DNA of 64,000 nucleotides from Pseudomonas mohnii (GTDB taxonomy: Bacteria; Pseudomonadota; Gammaproteobacteria; Pseudomonadales; Pseudomonadaceae), in contig NZ_FNRV01000001.1 of assembly GCF_900105115.1 (NCBI RefSeq), positions 3,209,501 to 3,273,500 of the forward strand, written 5' to 3'. Below the pieces are notes generated by a model. The model saw only the letters and a list, made by a program, of their open reading frames with translations. It was not told the origin of the DNA and made no database searches. Shown piece by piece: positions 8,664 through 18,313 of this stretch (position 1 is its first letter; every line of letters begins with the position of its first letter). The translations under genes and the position numbers were made by a program.

Positions 8664-9295
8664 CTCGAACCCAGAAAACCGTCTTCATCCTCGTCGCCCT
8701 GATCGCGCTGGTCCTGGGCCTGACCATCAACAAAGTGCTGTCGGGCAAAGGCCAGGGCGACCCGACGGCGCTGATCGATGCGGGGATTATCCTGCTGCCG
8801 CAAAGCCGCAGTCTGCCGAGCGTGACGATGACCAATCAGGACGGCCAACCGGTCACGATCAACGAGTTGAAAGGCAAATGGAGCCTGCTGTTCTTCGGCT
8901 ACACCTTCTGCCCGGACATCTGCCCGACCACCCTCGCCCAACTGCGCCAGATCAAAAGCGAACTGCCGCCCGAGGCGGTGGACAAGTTGCAGATCATACT
9001 GGTCAGCGTTGACCCGAATCGCGACACGCCCAAGCAGCTCAAGCAGTATCTGGGCTACTTCGATCCACAGTTCATCGGCCTGGCCCCGGCATCGGTCGAA
9101 GAACTGCAAAAAGTCGCCAATGCCGTGAGCATCCCGTTCATTCCGGCGGACACCAGCAAACCGAACTACACCGTCGACCACAGCGGCAACCTGGCGGTGA
9201 TCGGACCGGACGGGACACAGCGCGGTTTTATCCGGGCGCCGTTGAACAACCAGAAACTGGTGGCGCAATTGCCGGTGATGTTGAAGCGTCAGTGA
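8660..9295 (+). CDS. senC: SCO1/SenC copper chaperone
   Basis: This 211-residue membrane-anchored thioredoxin-fold protein inserts copper into the CuA centre of subunit II. An N-terminal anchor (residues 8-25) precedes the copper site: Cys84 and Cys88 in FCPDICPT plus His174 in TVDHSGN. Its ATG overlaps the stop of cyoE (ATGA). It is the last gene of the cox cluster; a REP doublet follows. Confidence 0.96.
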   Translation: MTRTQKTVFILVALIALVLGLTINKVLSGKGQGDPTALIDAGIILLPQSRSLPSVTMTNQDGQPVTINELKGKWSLLFFGYTFCPDICPTTLAQLRQIKSELPPEAVDKLQIILVSVDPNRDTPKQLKQYLGYFDPQFIGLAPASVEELQKVANAVSIPFIPADTSKPNYTVDHSGNLAVIGPDGTQRGFIRAPLNNQKLVAQLPVMLKRQ

Positions 9296-9310
9296 GAACG
9301 CCACGCAACC

Positions 9311-9424
9311 TGTAGGAGCGGGCTTGCTTCGAGCGGCGTTCCGACGATGGTCGTGAACGTTAACGCGTAAATCCAGATGCCCAGTGGCGTCCTTTTGTTT
9401 TTCGCGAGCAAGCTCGCTCCTACA
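9311..9424. repeat. REP doublet
   Basis: Inverted REP copies at about 9311-9334 (TGTAGGAGCGGGCTTGCT) and 9401-9424 (CGCGAGCAAGCTCGCTCCTA) lie between the convergent SCO gene and metQ. The first copy is partly degenerate. Confidence 0.85.
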
Positions 9425-9444
9425 GAAGGCGGTGTAATCGGCAT

Positions 9445-9476
9445 AAAAAAGGGGACGCTCATGGCGTCCCCTTTTT
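9445..9476. terminator. Bidirectional rho-independent terminator
   Basis: An 8-bp stem GGGGACGC/GCGTCCCC (9451-9458, 9464-9471) is flanked by six A on the left and five T on the right. It can therefore end both the cox cluster and the convergent metNIQ operon. Confidence 0.85.
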
Positions 9477-9492
9477 CGTTGCTTTCAGCCAA

Positions 9493-10266
9493 TCAGAACG
9501 CCGGCACCACCGCGCCTTTGTACTTCTCGAGAATGAACGCTTTCACTTCCGGGCTGTGCAGCGCAGCAACCAGTTTCTTCATCGCATCGCTGTCCTTGTC
9601 GTCCGGACGGGCAACGAGGATGTTCACGTAAGGCGAGTCGCTGCCTTCGATGATCAGTGCATCCTTGGCCGGATCGAGCTTGGCCTCCAGCGCGTAGTTG
9701 GTGTTGATCAGGGCCAGGTCGACCTGGGTCAGCACGCGCGGGATAGTCGCGGCTTCCAGTTCACGGATTTTCAGGTCCTTGGTGTTTTCGGTGATGTCCT
9801 TGACGGTCGACAGGATGTTGTTCGAATCCTTCAACTTGATCAGGCCAGCCTTCGCCAGCAGCAGCAAGGCGCGACCGCCGTTGGTGGCGTCGTTCGGGAT
9901 CACCACGTTTGCGCCGCCCGGCAGATCTTCCAGTTTTTTATGCTTGCTGGAGTAGGCGCCCAGCGGCTCCAGGTGTACACCGGCTACCGAAACCAGGTTA
10001 GTGCCCTTGGCCTTGTTGAATTCATCGAGGTACGGCTGGTGCTGGAAGAAGTTGGCATCCAGGCGTTTTTCCGCGACCTGCACGTTCGGCTGGATGTAGT
10101 CGGTGAAGACTTTGACCTTCAGGTCCACGCCTTCTTTGGCCAGGGCCGGTTTAACGAATTCGAGGATTTCCGCGTGTGGAACCGGGGTCGCCGCGACCGT
10201 CAGGGTGTCGGCAGCGTGAGCGGAAAAAGCTGCAACAGCAGCGAATGCGACGAGTAGTTTTTTCAT
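9493..10266 (-). CDS. metQ: D-methionine-binding protein of the MetNIQ transporter
   Basis: This 257-residue periplasmic binding protein of the NLPA family captures methionine for the MetNI transporter. The signal peptide ends AFSAHA-ADT, cut by signal peptidase I; there is no lipobox cysteine, unlike the E. coli lipoprotein form. Family segments visible are PHAEILE, DANFFQH, NDATNGGRALLLL and NTNYA. It is the last gene of a metN-metI-metQ operon, 74 bases after metI, with a terminator just downstream. Confidence 0.95.
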   Translation of the reverse strand: MKKLLVAFAAVAAFSAHAADTLTVAATPVPHAEILEFVKPALAKEGVDLKVKVFTDYIQPNVQVAEKRLDANFFQHQPYLDEFNKAKGTNLVSVAGVHLEPLGAYSSKHKKLEDLPGGANVVIPNDATNGGRALLLLAKAGLIKLKDSNNILSTVKDITENTKDLKIRELEAATIPRVLTQVDLALINTNYALEAKLDPAKDALIIEGSDSPYVNILVARPDDKDSDAMKKLVAALHSPEVKAFILEKYKGAVVPAF

Positions 10267-10340
10267 TCAGCTAACTCCTTGTGGGTACTCGCTTGCGACG
10301 CCTGAAACCAGCGCCTGCCAGCCAATGGCCAGTTCATTGA

Positions 10341-11018
10341 TCATTTACGGGAAAAGTGGACAACCAGTTTGTCGCCGACGGTTTGCAGTACCTGAACCAG
10401 TACCAGCAGTAAAATCACGGTGACCACCATCACATCAGTTTGAAAACGCTGGTAACCGAAACGAATCGCCAGGTCACCCAGCCCACCCGCACCGACCACA
10501 CCCGCCATCGCCGTGTAGGACACCAGTGTAATCGCTGTCACCGTAATCGCCGCGAAGATGCCCGGACGGGCTTCAGGCAGCAACGCATTGGTGATGATCT
10601 GCCGCGTCGTCGCACCCATGGACTGGGTCGCTTCGATGATGCCGCGATCCACTTCACGCAAGGCGGTTTCCACCAGTCGCGCGAAGAACGGCGTGGCGCC
10701 CACCACCAGAGGCGGAATCGCACCGGCGACACCGAGGGAAGTACCAGTGATCAACACGGTGAACGGAATCATCACGATCAGCAAAATGATGAACGGCAGC
10801 GAGCGCAGGATGTTCACCACCAGCGACAACATCGCGTAAATGCCTTTGGCTTCCAGCAACTGACGCGGGCTGCAGAGGAACAACAACACACCCAGCGGCA
10901 GACCCAACAATACGGTGAACAACAGCGAACCACCGAGCATCAGCAAGGTGTCACCGGTGGCCAGCCAGATTTCGAACCAGTCGATATTGGCGAAGAAACT
11001 TGTCAGGGCTTCCATCAA
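10341..11018 (-). CDS. metI: Methionine ABC transporter permease
   Basis: This 225-residue inner-membrane permease has five or six helices and the conserved EAA-loop region ([25 protein letters not shown]), which docks on the ATPase. Its start codon overlaps the stop of metN by 4 bases (ATGA), so translation is probably coupled. Confidence 0.96.
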   Translation of the reverse strand: MMEALTSFFANIDWFEIWLATGDTLLMLGGSLLFTVLLGLPLGVLLFLCSPRQLLEAKGIYAMLSLVVNILRSLPFIILLIVMIPFTVLITGTSLGVAGAIPPLVVGATPFFARLVETALREVDRGIIEATQSMGATTRQIITNALLPEARPGIFAAITVTAITLVSYTAMAGVVGAGGLGDLAIRFGYQRFQTDVMVVTVILLLVLVQVLQTVGDKLVVHFSRK

Positions 11019-12022
11019 CGCAGCACCTCCATGTGGACGTCGGCGGCGCTGAAGCGGGCGAAGGCCGCCTCCATGTCACCACCGGTCACGGCCAGGGTCA
11101 GTTGCCCGTAGGGAATGTCTTTGATGCGATCGATACGACCGGCGAGGATGCTGTAGTCCACACCCGTTTCCCGCGCGACGGTACCCAGCAGCGGCGCGTA
11201 GGTCGCTTCACCCTGGAAGGTAAGACGCAGGATGCGCCCCGGTACGTGAGCGAAATCATCGCGCTGTTCGCTTTCGTCGATTTGCTCGTCTTCTTGCACG
11301 AAGCGCTTGGTGGTCGGGTGCTTCGGATGCAGGAACACCTCGGCCACCGAGCCTTGCTCGACGATCACGCCAGCGTCCATCACCGCCACCTGGTCACAGA
11401 CACGACGGATCACATCCATCTCATGGGTAATCAGCACAATGGTCAGCTTCAGCTCGCGATTGATTTCGGCCAGCAATTGCAGAACCGAGGCCGTGGTCTG
11501 TGGGTCCAGGGCACTGGTGGCTTCGTCGCACAGCAGGATTTTCGGCTTGGTCGCCAGGGCGCGGGCAATGCCGACACGCTGCTTTTGACCGCCAGACAAT
11601 TGCGCCGGGTACTTTTTGGCGTGGTCGGACAAACCGACCCGGGCCAGCAATTCGGCCACACGCCGATCGATGTCAGCACGCGACAGCTCACCGGCCAGAG
11701 TCAGTGGCAGCGCGACGTTGTCGGCAACGGTCTTGGACGCCAGCAAATTGAAATGCTGGAAGATCATCCCGACCTGTTGACGGAAACGGCGCAAACCGTT
11801 GGCGTCGAGCGCCGTGACTTCTTCGCCATCAACGATGATCTTGCCGCCACTGGAGCTTTCCAGGCGATTGATCAGGCGCAGCAGGGTACTTTTTCCCGCA
11901 CCGGAGTGGCCGATCAGGCCAAAGACCTGACCGTTCTCAATCGTCAGACTGGTCGGGTGCAGGGCGGGAATTTCCTTACCGGCGACGCGGTAGGTTTTAT
12001 GGACGTTTTGAAACTCGATCAC
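11015..12022 (-). CDS. metN: Methionine ABC transporter ATPase
   Basis: This 335-residue ATPase powers methionine import. It contains Walker A GHSGAGKS (38-45), the signature LSGGQ (142-146) and Walker B ILLCDE (162-167). The C-terminal NIL domain (about 260-335) binds methionine and mediates trans-inhibition in this family. It is the first gene of the operon. The 209-base gap to katE on the other strand holds the divergent promoters, but I cannot assign an operator or riboswitch there. Confidence 0.96.
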   Translation of the reverse strand: MIEFQNVHKTYRVAGKEIPALHPTSLTIENGQVFGLIGHSGAGKSTLLRLINRLESSSGGKIIVDGEEVTALDANGLRRFRQQVGMIFQHFNLLASKTVADNVALPLTLAGELSRADIDRRVAELLARVGLSDHAKKYPAQLSGGQKQRVGIARALATKPKILLCDEATSALDPQTTASVLQLLAEINRELKLTIVLITHEMDVIRRVCDQVAVMDAGVIVEQGSVAEVFLHPKHPTTKRFVQEDEQIDESEQRDDFAHVPGRILRLTFQGEATYAPLLGTVARETGVDYSILAGRIDRIKDIPYGQLTLAVTGGDMEAAFARFSAADVHMEVLR

Positions 12023-12231
12023 GTAGCGAACCTTGTGGGGCGCGTTAGAAAAGGATCAGCGGTTAGCCGGGCGCGCATTTTAGCCTGTCCGTATAGAGGT
12101 TCTTAGCATTTATTTCGCATTCAACCAGCCATTTGGCAATAACGCGATCAAAGGTCAGATAAAAGGAACGGTCAAAAACGTCATCAGTCACTACTTAAGC
12201 CACTCGAAAATAGCCCGAGGAGTTATGCCTG

Positions 12232-14370
12232 ATGAGTACCAAGAAGCCTGCCGCCCCCAAGAGCGCACTGGCCGGGACCGATACCCTGGACCGCAGCAAC
12301 ACCAACGCCAAACTCGATAGCCTGGAAAAATTCCGCTCCGACGCCACCGATCAGGCCTTGCGCACCAATCAGGGCGTGAAGGTGGCGGACAATCAAAACA
12401 CCCTGAAGGCCGGGGCCCGCGGGCCTTCGCTGCTGGAAGACTTCATCATGCGTGAAAAAATCACGCACTTTGACCATGAACGCATTCCCGAGCGCATCGT
12501 TCACGCTCGGGGCACGGGTGCCCATGGCTTCTTTCAGTCCTACGAGAACCATAGCGTGCTGACCAAGGCGGGTTTCCTGCAGGACCCAAGCCAAAAAACG
12601 CCGGTATTCGTTCGTTTTTCCACCGTGCAAGGCCCTCGTGGATCGGGCGACACGGTCCGTGATGTACGAGGCTTCGCGGTGAAGTTTTTCACCGACGAAG
12701 GCAACTTCGATCTGGTGGGCAACAACATGCCGGTGTTTTTCATTCAGGACGCCATCAAGTTTCCTGACTTCGTGCATGCGGTGAAACCCGAACCCCACAA
12801 TGAGATACCCACCGGCGGCTCGGCCCACGATACGTTCTGGGACTTTGTCTCGTTGCAGCCGGAATCGGCGCACATGGTGATCTGGGCCATGTCCGACCGG
12901 GCGATCCCGAAAAGCCTGCGCAGCATGCAGGGTTTCGGCGTTCACACTTTCCGCCTGATCAATGCCGAAGGAAAATCACGCTTCGTCAAATTCCACTGGC
13001 GCCCTACGGCCGGGACTTGTTCGCTGGTGTGGGATGAAGCGCAGAAACTGGCGGGCAAGGACACCGACTACCACCGTCGCGACCTCTGGGAATCCATCGA
13101 GATGGGGGACTACCCGGAATGGGAACTCGGCGTACAGGTCATCGAGGAAGAAAACGAACATGCCTTCGATTTCGACATTCTCGACCCCACCAAGCTGATT
13201 CCGGAAGAGCTGGTACCCATCACACCGCTGGGCAAAATGGTGCTCAATCGCAACCCCGATAACTTCTTTGCCGAAACCGAGCAGGTCGCCTTCTGCCCGG
13301 GCCACATTGTGCCGGGAATCGATTTCTCCAACGATCCGCTGCTGCAAGGCCGGCTGTTTTCCTACACCGATACGCAGATCAGTCGACTCGGCGGACCGAA
13401 CTTTCACGAGATTCCCATCAACCGTCCGGTCACGCCGTTCCACAACGGCCAGCGGGATGCGTTGCACCGCACCACGATTGATAAGGGCCGCACATCCTAC
13501 GAACCAAACTCAATCGACGGCGGCTGGCCGAAAGAAACACCACCCGCCGCGCAGGACGGTGGTTTCGAGACGTATCCTGAACGCATCGATGCCAACAAGA
13601 TTCGTCAGCGCAGCGAGTCGTTCAGCGACCACTTCTCCCAGGCACGGCTGTTTTTCCACAGCATGAGCAAGCATGAGCAGGAGCACATCATCTCGGCGTA
13701 CAGCTTCGAGCTGGGCAAGGTTGAACGGGAGTTCATCCGCGCACGGCAAGTGAACGAGATCCTCGCCAACATCGACCTGGAACTGGCCAAGCGCGTGGCG
13801 CAGAACCTGGGCTTGCCGGCACCGAAGGCCGGAACGGTCGATGTGCCGAAGATTTCTCTGGAGCGTTCGCCTGCCCTGAGCCAGGCCAATCTGCTACCGG
13901 GCAATATCAAGACGCGAAAAGTCGCCATCCTTGCAGCCAACGGTGTCGATGGTGCGGCCATTGATGCCATGAAGAAAGCGCTGGAAGCCGAAGGTGCGCA
14001 CGCCAAACTGCTTGGCCCGACTTCCGCCCCCGTGACGACCGCCGATGGCAAGGCATTGCCAGTGGATGCATCCATGGAAGGTTTGCCTTCAGTGGCGTTC
14101 GACGCGGTGTTCGTGCCGGGTGGAGCCCCATCGATCAAAGCCTTGAGCGCAGACGGCGTGGCCCTGCATTACCTGCTCGAAGCCTACAAACACTTGAAAG
14201 CGATCGCGCTGCAGGGCGAGGCGAAGCAGTTACTGGATGTGTTGAAACTGGAAGCCGACGCGGGGTTGATCGTTGGCGCGGATGCGAAGCTGATCAAACC
14301 GTTTTTTGCGGCCATCGGGCAGCATCGGGTTTGGGACAGGGAGCCGAAGGCCAAGGCTGTTCCGGCCTGA
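12232..14370 (+). CDS. katE: Large-subunit (clade 2) catalase HPII
   Basis: This monofunctional heme catalase degrades hydrogen peroxide. At 712 residues it is of the large-subunit class, with an extended N-terminus, the catalytic core and a C-terminal flavodoxin/PfpI-like domain (about 560-712, beginning near [13 protein letters not shown]). Catalytic His91 is in ERIVHARG, Ser130 in RFSTV, Asn164 or 165 in [10 protein letters not shown], and the proximal heme Tyr377 in RLFSYTDTQ. The start is set by CGAGGAG 9 bases upstream. KatE is commonly RpoS-dependent, but I see no convincing CTATACT box, so that is not claimed here. Confidence 0.96.
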   Translation: MSTKKPAAPKSALAGTDTLDRSNTNAKLDSLEKFRSDATDQALRTNQGVKVADNQNTLKAGARGPSLLEDFIMREKITHFDHERIPERIVHARGTGAHGFFQSYENHSVLTKAGFLQDPSQKTPVFVRFSTVQGPRGSGDTVRDVRGFAVKFFTDEGNFDLVGNNMPVFFIQDAIKFPDFVHAVKPEPHNEIPTGGSAHDTFWDFVSLQPESAHMVIWAMSDRAIPKSLRSMQGFGVHTFRLINAEGKSRFVKFHWRPTAGTCSLVWDEAQKLAGKDTDYHRRDLWESIEMGDYPEWELGVQVIEEENEHAFDFDILDPTKLIPEELVPITPLGKMVLNRNPDNFFAETEQVAFCPGHIVPGIDFSNDPLLQGRLFSYTDTQISRLGGPNFHEIPINRPVTPFHNGQRDALHRTTIDKGRTSYEPNSIDGGWPKETPPAAQDGGFETYPERIDANKIRQRSESFSDHFSQARLFFHSMSKHEQEHIISAYSFELGKVEREFIRARQVNEILANIDLELAKRVAQNLGLPAPKAGTVDVPKISLERSPALSQANLLPGNIKTRKVAILAANGVDGAAIDAMKKALEAEGAHAKLLGPTSAPVTTADGKALPVDASMEGLPSVAFDAVFVPGGAPSIKALSADGVALHYLLEAYKHLKAIALQGEAKQLLDVLKLEADAGLIVGADAKLIKPFFAAIGQHRVWDREPKAKAVPA

Positions 14371-14397
14371 AAATTTATAGCGATTGAAAGGCCGTCA

Positions 14398-14470
14398 TCG
14401 CGAGCAAGCTCGCTCCTACAGTTGATTTGCAGTGAATACAAATCGAACGTGGGAGCGAGCTTGCTCGCGA
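14398..14470. repeat. REP doublet
   Basis: Inverted REP copies (CGCGAGCAAGCTCGCTCCTA at about 14399-14418 and GGGAGCGAGCTTGCTCGCGA at about 14451-14470) lie between the convergent katE and lipoprotein genes. The spacing is only about 33 bases, so the two form one long cruciform-capable unit. Confidence 0.9.
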
Positions 14471-14475
14471 TGCTT

Positions 14476-15195
14476 TTAAGGTTTTTTGCGAGGACTGAGC
14501 ACCATCTGCGCCGGAACGCTGCGCAGAATCTGCCGCTCCAGCTTCAGGTCGAACTCCGGATCGAGTTTCTTCACCCGCTTGCTCAGCAAATTCGCCAACC
14601 AGGGATAATCATCAGTACGCGGAGCCTGAATGCTCACATCACACTGAAAATTCACCACATCGGCGGCGATAGCGTCCAGTTGTCGACGCAGTTTGCCCAT
14701 ATCGTTGATATTCAGCGCAACCGTGGTGCTTTCAGCCGTGGGGTCGATGACCTTGGCTTTTGGCTGGGCTTCGGCTGCCTGCAGAGCAGCTTCGGCCTTT
14801 TCCAGTTCAGCCTTGCGCGCTTGGGCGATGGCGCCATTGACCCCACCAGTCAGCGCCGGCGCCTTGGGCATGAGCGCACGGGCACGACTCAGGGCGGTGG
14901 CTGCGGCGTTTACATCACCTTTTTGCAACACGATCTGACTGCGCATCAAATAGGCTTCAGCCAGTTGACGCTGGTATTGCTCAAGGGATTGATCGTTGGG
15001 CGATTCGGCCTGCAAGGCAGCCAGTTGATCTTCCGCCGTGGCCAGTTCGCTGCTGGCCAGACTTTGCTCAAGCTGTGCAATGGCGGCGGCCCGCGCATCG
15101 GGGGCTTCGGTGGCCGCCGGTGGCGTGCTTTGGCAAGCGCCCAGCAGCACGGAAAATGCGACAAGGAGCAGATAACGGGAGGCGAACGACTTCAT
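14476..15195 (-). CDS. Lipoprotein with helical repeat-like domain
   Basis: This 239-residue protein has a lipoprotein signal (LLGAC, Cys21 as the lipidated residue), then an Ala/Leu/Gln-rich helical region that looks TPR-like (about 35-150: QLEQSLASSELATAEDQL and similar). The C-terminal domain ends KVKKLDPEFDLKLE. The position downstream of znuB matches other Pseudomonas. It is 37 bases from znuB and on the same strand, so it may be the last gene of the zinc operon, but no zinc function is established. Outer-membrane location is inferred from the lipobox. Confidence 0.85.
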   Translation of the reverse strand: MKSFASRYLLLVAFSVLLGACQSTPPAATEAPDARAAAIAQLEQSLASSELATAEDQLAALQAESPNDQSLEQYQRQLAEAYLMRSQIVLQKGDVNAAATALSRARALMPKAPALTGGVNGAIAQARKAELEKAEAALQAAEAQPKAKVIDPTAESTTVALNINDMGKLRRQLDAIAADVVNFQCDVSIQAPRTDDYPWLANLLSKRVKKLDPEFDLKLERQILRSVPAQMVLSPRKKP

Positions 15196-15232
15196 TCCTG
15201 CGACTCTCTATTTGCGCAAAAAACGAGCAAGT

Positions 15233-16021
15233 CTACACCCCTCGACGGGGCAGAACAAAACTCAGCAGAAACAGCGCAGCGGCTGTCACCACAATTGACG
15301 GGCCGGCCGGGGTGTCCTTGAACCAGGACAACGCCAATCCGCCACACACGGCAAGTATGCCCAGCAGGCTCGCACCCAGTGCCATCTGTTCCGGTGAGCG
15401 GGCGTGACGCTGTGCCGCAGCCGCCGGGATGATCAGCAACGAAGTGATCAACAACACACCGACGATTTTCATCGCCACGGCAATCACCACGGCGATCAAC
15501 AGCATCAGCGCCATGCGTAATCCGGCTACGGGCAAGCCCTCGACCCTGGCCAGCTCCTCGTGCACGGTGATGGCCAACAACGGCCGCCACAAGGCTACCA
15601 GCAGCGCCAGAACGGCCGCGCTACCACCCAGGATCCAGGCCAGATCGGTCGGGCTGATCGCCAGCAGGTCGCCGAACAAATACGCCATCAGGTCGATCCG
15701 CACTTCGTGCATGAAGCTTAGTACCACCAGGCCCAGAGAGAGCGTGCTGGGTGCGAGAATTCCCAAAAGCGTGTCAGACGCCAGCGGCTGACGCTGTTGC
15801 AAAGTCACCAGCAACACCGCCAACAGCAAGCAGCCCACGGTCACCGCAACGGTCGGACTGACATCCAGCAAAAACCCCAACGCCACGCCCAGCAGGGCCG
15901 CGTGGGACAAGGTGTCGCCAAAATAAGCCATGCGCCGCCAGACCACGAAGGAACCCAGAGGCCCCGCGACTACCGCCAGGGCCAGACCTGCAAGCAGGGC
16001 GTAGAGCAGAAAATCAGCCAT
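15233..16021 (-). CDS. znuB: Zinc ABC transporter permease
   Basis: This 262-residue ABC-3 family permease imports Zn(II) across the inner membrane. It has about eight helices with the family segment [15 protein letters not shown] near the N-terminus. I start at the ATG at 16021 ([10 protein letters not shown]), which overlaps the end of znuC by 8 bases; an earlier in-frame start would run deep into znuC. It is co-transcribed with zur and znuC. Confidence 0.95.
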   Translation of the reverse strand: MADFLLYALLAGLALAVVAGPLGSFVVWRRMAYFGDTLSHAALLGVALGFLLDVSPTVAVTVGCLLLAVLLVTLQQRQPLASDTLLGILAPSTLSLGLVVLSFMHEVRIDLMAYLFGDLLAISPTDLAWILGGSAAVLALLVALWRPLLAITVHEELARVEGLPVAGLRMALMLLIAVVIAVAMKIVGVLLITSLLIIPAAAAQRHARSPEQMALGASLLGILAVCGGLALSWFKDTPAGPSIVVTAAALFLLSFVLPRRGV

Positions 16022-16799
16022 GCTTGCAGCTATCTCCATGGACATGGGTATGGCCCGATCCGGGCGCCTTGACCACCGAGCCATGCAGATCGTGGGCGTG
16101 GTCGTGATGGTGGTGATAAATCGCCAGGCTTTGTGCGTTTTTTCCGAACAGCTCGACGAAGGCCGGATCGCCGCTGACTTGCTCAGGGTGACCGGAACAG
16201 CAAACGTGGCGATTGAGGCAAACCACCTGGTCAGTGGTGCTCATCACCAGATGCAGGTCGTGCGACACCATCAATACCCCGCAACCGTGACGGTCACGCA
16301 GACGGGTAATCAGGCCATAGAGTTCGGCCTGACCGGCCACATCGACACCTTGCACCGGTTCGTCGAGCACCAGCAGTTCCGGCTCGCGCAACAAGGCCCG
16401 GGCCAACAAGACACGCTGCATTTCACCGCCGGAAACACTTTGCACCGGGCTGTCGATCACCTGCTCGGCACCGACTTCCTTGAGGGCCGCCAGGGCCATT
16501 GCGCGGTCCACGCTCGGCACCAGACGCAAGAAGCGCAGAACCGAGAGCGGCAGTGTCGGATCGACGTGAAGTTTTTGCGGCATGTAACCGATGCGCAGTT
16601 TCGGCTTGCGCCAGACGCTGCCACTGTCTGGCTTCAACAGACCGAGCACGGCGCGCACCAACGTCGTCTTGCCTGCGCCATTGGGGCCGATCAAGGTGAC
16701 GATCTGGCCCGGCTCGACGCTCAGCTCGATATTATCCAGCACACTTTGCCCGGCAAACGTGACGGCAACCTGCTCGAGGCGGATCAGCGCGTTGCTCAT
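16014..16799 (-). CDS. znuC: Zinc ABC transporter ATPase with His-rich tail
   Basis: This 261-residue ATPase drives the ZnuABC zinc importer. It contains Walker [10 protein letters not shown] (38-46), signature VSGGE (122-126) and Walker B LLVLDEP (142-148). The last 33 residues are unusually rich in His and Asp ([13 protein letters not shown], then [12 protein letters not shown]) and may bind zinc, perhaps as a regulatory tail. The ATG overlaps the stop of zur by one base (TGATG), which argues for this start over the upstream alternative and for coupling. Confidence 0.95.
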   Translation of the reverse strand: MSNALIRLEQVAVTFAGQSVLDNIELSVEPGQIVTLIGPNGAGKTTLVRAVLGLLKPDSGSVWRKPKLRIGYMPQKLHVDPTLPLSVLRFLRLVPSVDRAMALAALKEVGAEQVIDSPVQSVSGGEMQRVLLARALLREPELLVLDEPVQGVDVAGQAELYGLITRLRDRHGCGVLMVSHDLHLVMSTTDQVVCLNRHVCCSGHPEQVSGDPAFVELFGKNAQSLAIYHHHHDHAHDLHGSVVKAPGSGHTHVHGDSCKHG

Positions 16800-17281
16800 C
16801 AAGCCCCCTGACAACCAGAGCAAAGACCGATCACTTCGACGGTCTGGCCTTCAACGACAAACCCGACATCCTGGGCGCTGGCGATGATCGCATCGCTGAT
16901 GGACTTCTGTTCGAGCTCGATCGCCGCGTGACAGTCGCGGCAAATCAGGAACTGGCCCTGATGCGCGTGCTCCGGGTGATTGCAGCCGATGAAGGCGTTG
17001 AGCGAGGAGATCCGGTGAACCAGGCCGTTCTCCAATAGAAAATCCAGCGCCCGGTACACGGTCGGTGGCGCGGCGCGGCGGCCGTCCTGCTCACTCAGCA
17101 CCGCGAGAATGTCGTACGCGCCCAGCGGTTTGTGGCTTTGCCACACCAGTTCCAGCACCCGCCGGCGCAAGGCGGTCAAGCGCAGGCCCTGGCGAGCGCA
17201 TAGCGCATCGGCCTCGGACAAAGCGCTGTGAACGCAATGAGAGTGGTCGTGGGGACGGCTGGCAATCGGTGTTTTAGGCAT
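16799..17281 (-). CDS. zur: Zinc uptake regulator Zur (Fur family)
   Basis: This 160-residue Fur-family repressor has an N-terminal winged helix ([16 protein letters not shown], then [16 protein letters not shown]) and a C-terminal dimerisation domain. The structural zinc site is made of two Cys pairs, C114-x-x-C117 and C154-x-x-C157. An N-terminal His-rich segment (HDHSHCVH) adds possible metal ligands. It is the first gene of zur-znuC-znuB and divergent from znuA, so it most likely represses both operons when zinc is plentiful. Confidence 0.95.
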   Translation of the reverse strand: MPKTPIASRPHDHSHCVHSALSEADALCARQGLRLTALRRRVLELVWQSHKPLGAYDILAVLSEQDGRRAAPPTVYRALDFLLENGLVHRISSLNAFIGCNHPEHAHQGQFLICRDCHAAIELEQKSISDAIIASAQDVGFVVEGQTVEVIGLCSGCQGA

Positions 17282-17304
17282 GAGCGGCGACGCGTATGGT
17301 GAGA

Positions 17305-17322
17305 GACGTTATTATGTTACCC
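17305..17322. promoter_or_regulatory. Zur-box-like sequence between zur and znuA
   Basis: GACGTTATTATGTTACCC lies in the 66-base divergent gap. It carries a GTTAT half-site and the AT-rich centre of known Zur boxes, but the second half is poor, so the palindrome is imperfect. Its position between two operons controlled by zinc in Pseudomonas is the main support. Confidence 0.4.
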
Positions 17323-17347
17323 GTTCTCGCCTCTTCGAGTGGTCATC

Positions 17348-18268
17348 GTGTCCCGACTTTTTTCTGTTTTTGTCGCGTTTATCGCCAGTTTTCTGCTGAT
17401 CGGTTCGGCCCACGCCGAAGTCAAAGTCCTCACCAGCATCAAGCCGCTGCAATTGATTGCCACTGCGGTGCAGGACGGCGTGGCGATTCCGGAAGTACTG
17501 CTGCCGCCGGGAGCCTCACCGCATAACTATGCCTTGCGCCCTTCCGACGTACGAAAAGTGCAATCGGTGGATCTGCTGTACTGGATCGGCCCGGACATGG
17601 AAGGCTTCCTGCCACGCGTGCTGAACGGTCGTACGCTGCCGAGCGTCGCCGTTCAGGATCTGCCGGGCATGAAGCTGCGCCGTTTCGCCGAAGATAGCCA
17701 CTCGCATGCCGAAGATGCCGACGAGCATGATCACGATCACCGGCCCGGCAGCCTGGACGCACATTTGTGGCTATCGCCGATCAACGCCCGTGTCATCGCG
17801 GCGAAAATGGCGGCTGACCTCAGTGCCGCCGATCCCGCCAACGCTGCGCGCTATCAAAGCAATCTCAAGGCGTTCGATGAACGTCTCGATGCGCTGGATC
17901 TGCGCCTGAAGAAACGTCTGGCCGGCATTGAAGGCAAACCTTACTTCGTGTTCCACGAAGCCTTCGATTACTTCGAGGACGCTTATGGGCTCAAGCACAC
18001 CGGCGTTTTCAGTGTTGCAGCCGAAGTGCAGCCCGGCGCCCAGCATGTCGCGGCGATGCGCGCGCGGCTGCAGGAAGTGGGCAAGACCTGCGTGTTCAGC
18101 GAACCGCCGCTGCGTCCGCGCCTGGCGGAAACCCTGGTGGCCGGGCTGCCGGTGAAACTGGCGGAACTGGATGCGCTGGGCGGATACACGCCCGCGACTG
18201 CCCAGGGGTATGAGCAGGTAATGGAAAAATTGGGCAATGACCTGGCAGGCTGCCTGGAGTCGCTATAA
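17348..18268 (+). CDS. znuA: Zinc-binding periplasmic protein ZnuA
   Basis: This is the solute-binding protein of the zinc importer, 306 residues from the GTG at 17348, with a signal peptide ending AHA. Zinc ligands of the cluster 9 family are His59 (SPHN), His139 (DAHLWLSP) and His203 (FHEAFDYF). The flexible His/Asp-rich loop at 118-131 (HSHAEDADEHDHDH) is characteristic of ZnuA. Another in-frame GTG lies 9 bases upstream and cannot be excluded. A 9-bp hairpin follows the stop. Confidence 0.95.
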   Translation: MSRLFSVFVAFIASFLLIGSAHAEVKVLTSIKPLQLIATAVQDGVAIPEVLLPPGASPHNYALRPSDVRKVQSVDLLYWIGPDMEGFLPRVLNGRTLPSVAVQDLPGMKLRRFAEDSHSHAEDADEHDHDHRPGSLDAHLWLSPINARVIAAKMAADLSAADPANAARYQSNLKAFDERLDALDLRLKKRLAGIEGKPYFVFHEAFDYFEDAYGLKHTGVFSVAAEVQPGAQHVAAMRARLQEVGKTCVFSEPPLRPRLAETLVAGLPVKLAELDALGGYTPATAQGYEQVMEKLGNDLAGCLESL

Positions 18269-18285
18269 GTGACGCGAAACCAGTG

Positions 18286-18307
18286 GTGAGGGGGCTTACC
18301 CCCTCAC
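18286..18307. terminator. Hairpin between convergent znuA and thrB
   Basis: GTGAGGGGG and CCCCCTCAC pair perfectly around a 4-base loop (CTTA), 17 bases after the znuA stop. There is no clear U-tract on either side, so termination is likely but not certain. Confidence 0.5.
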
Positions 18308-18313
18308 TACCCA

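Noticed and set aside
12190..12222. An RpoS promoter for katE
   Set aside because: Only CTACTTA-like sequence is present; the CTATACT match is poor, so it was left out.
12023..12231. A methionine or SAM riboswitch upstream of metN
   Set aside because: I found no conserved SAM-type core or paired stems in the 209-base divergent gap; it cannot be supported by eye.
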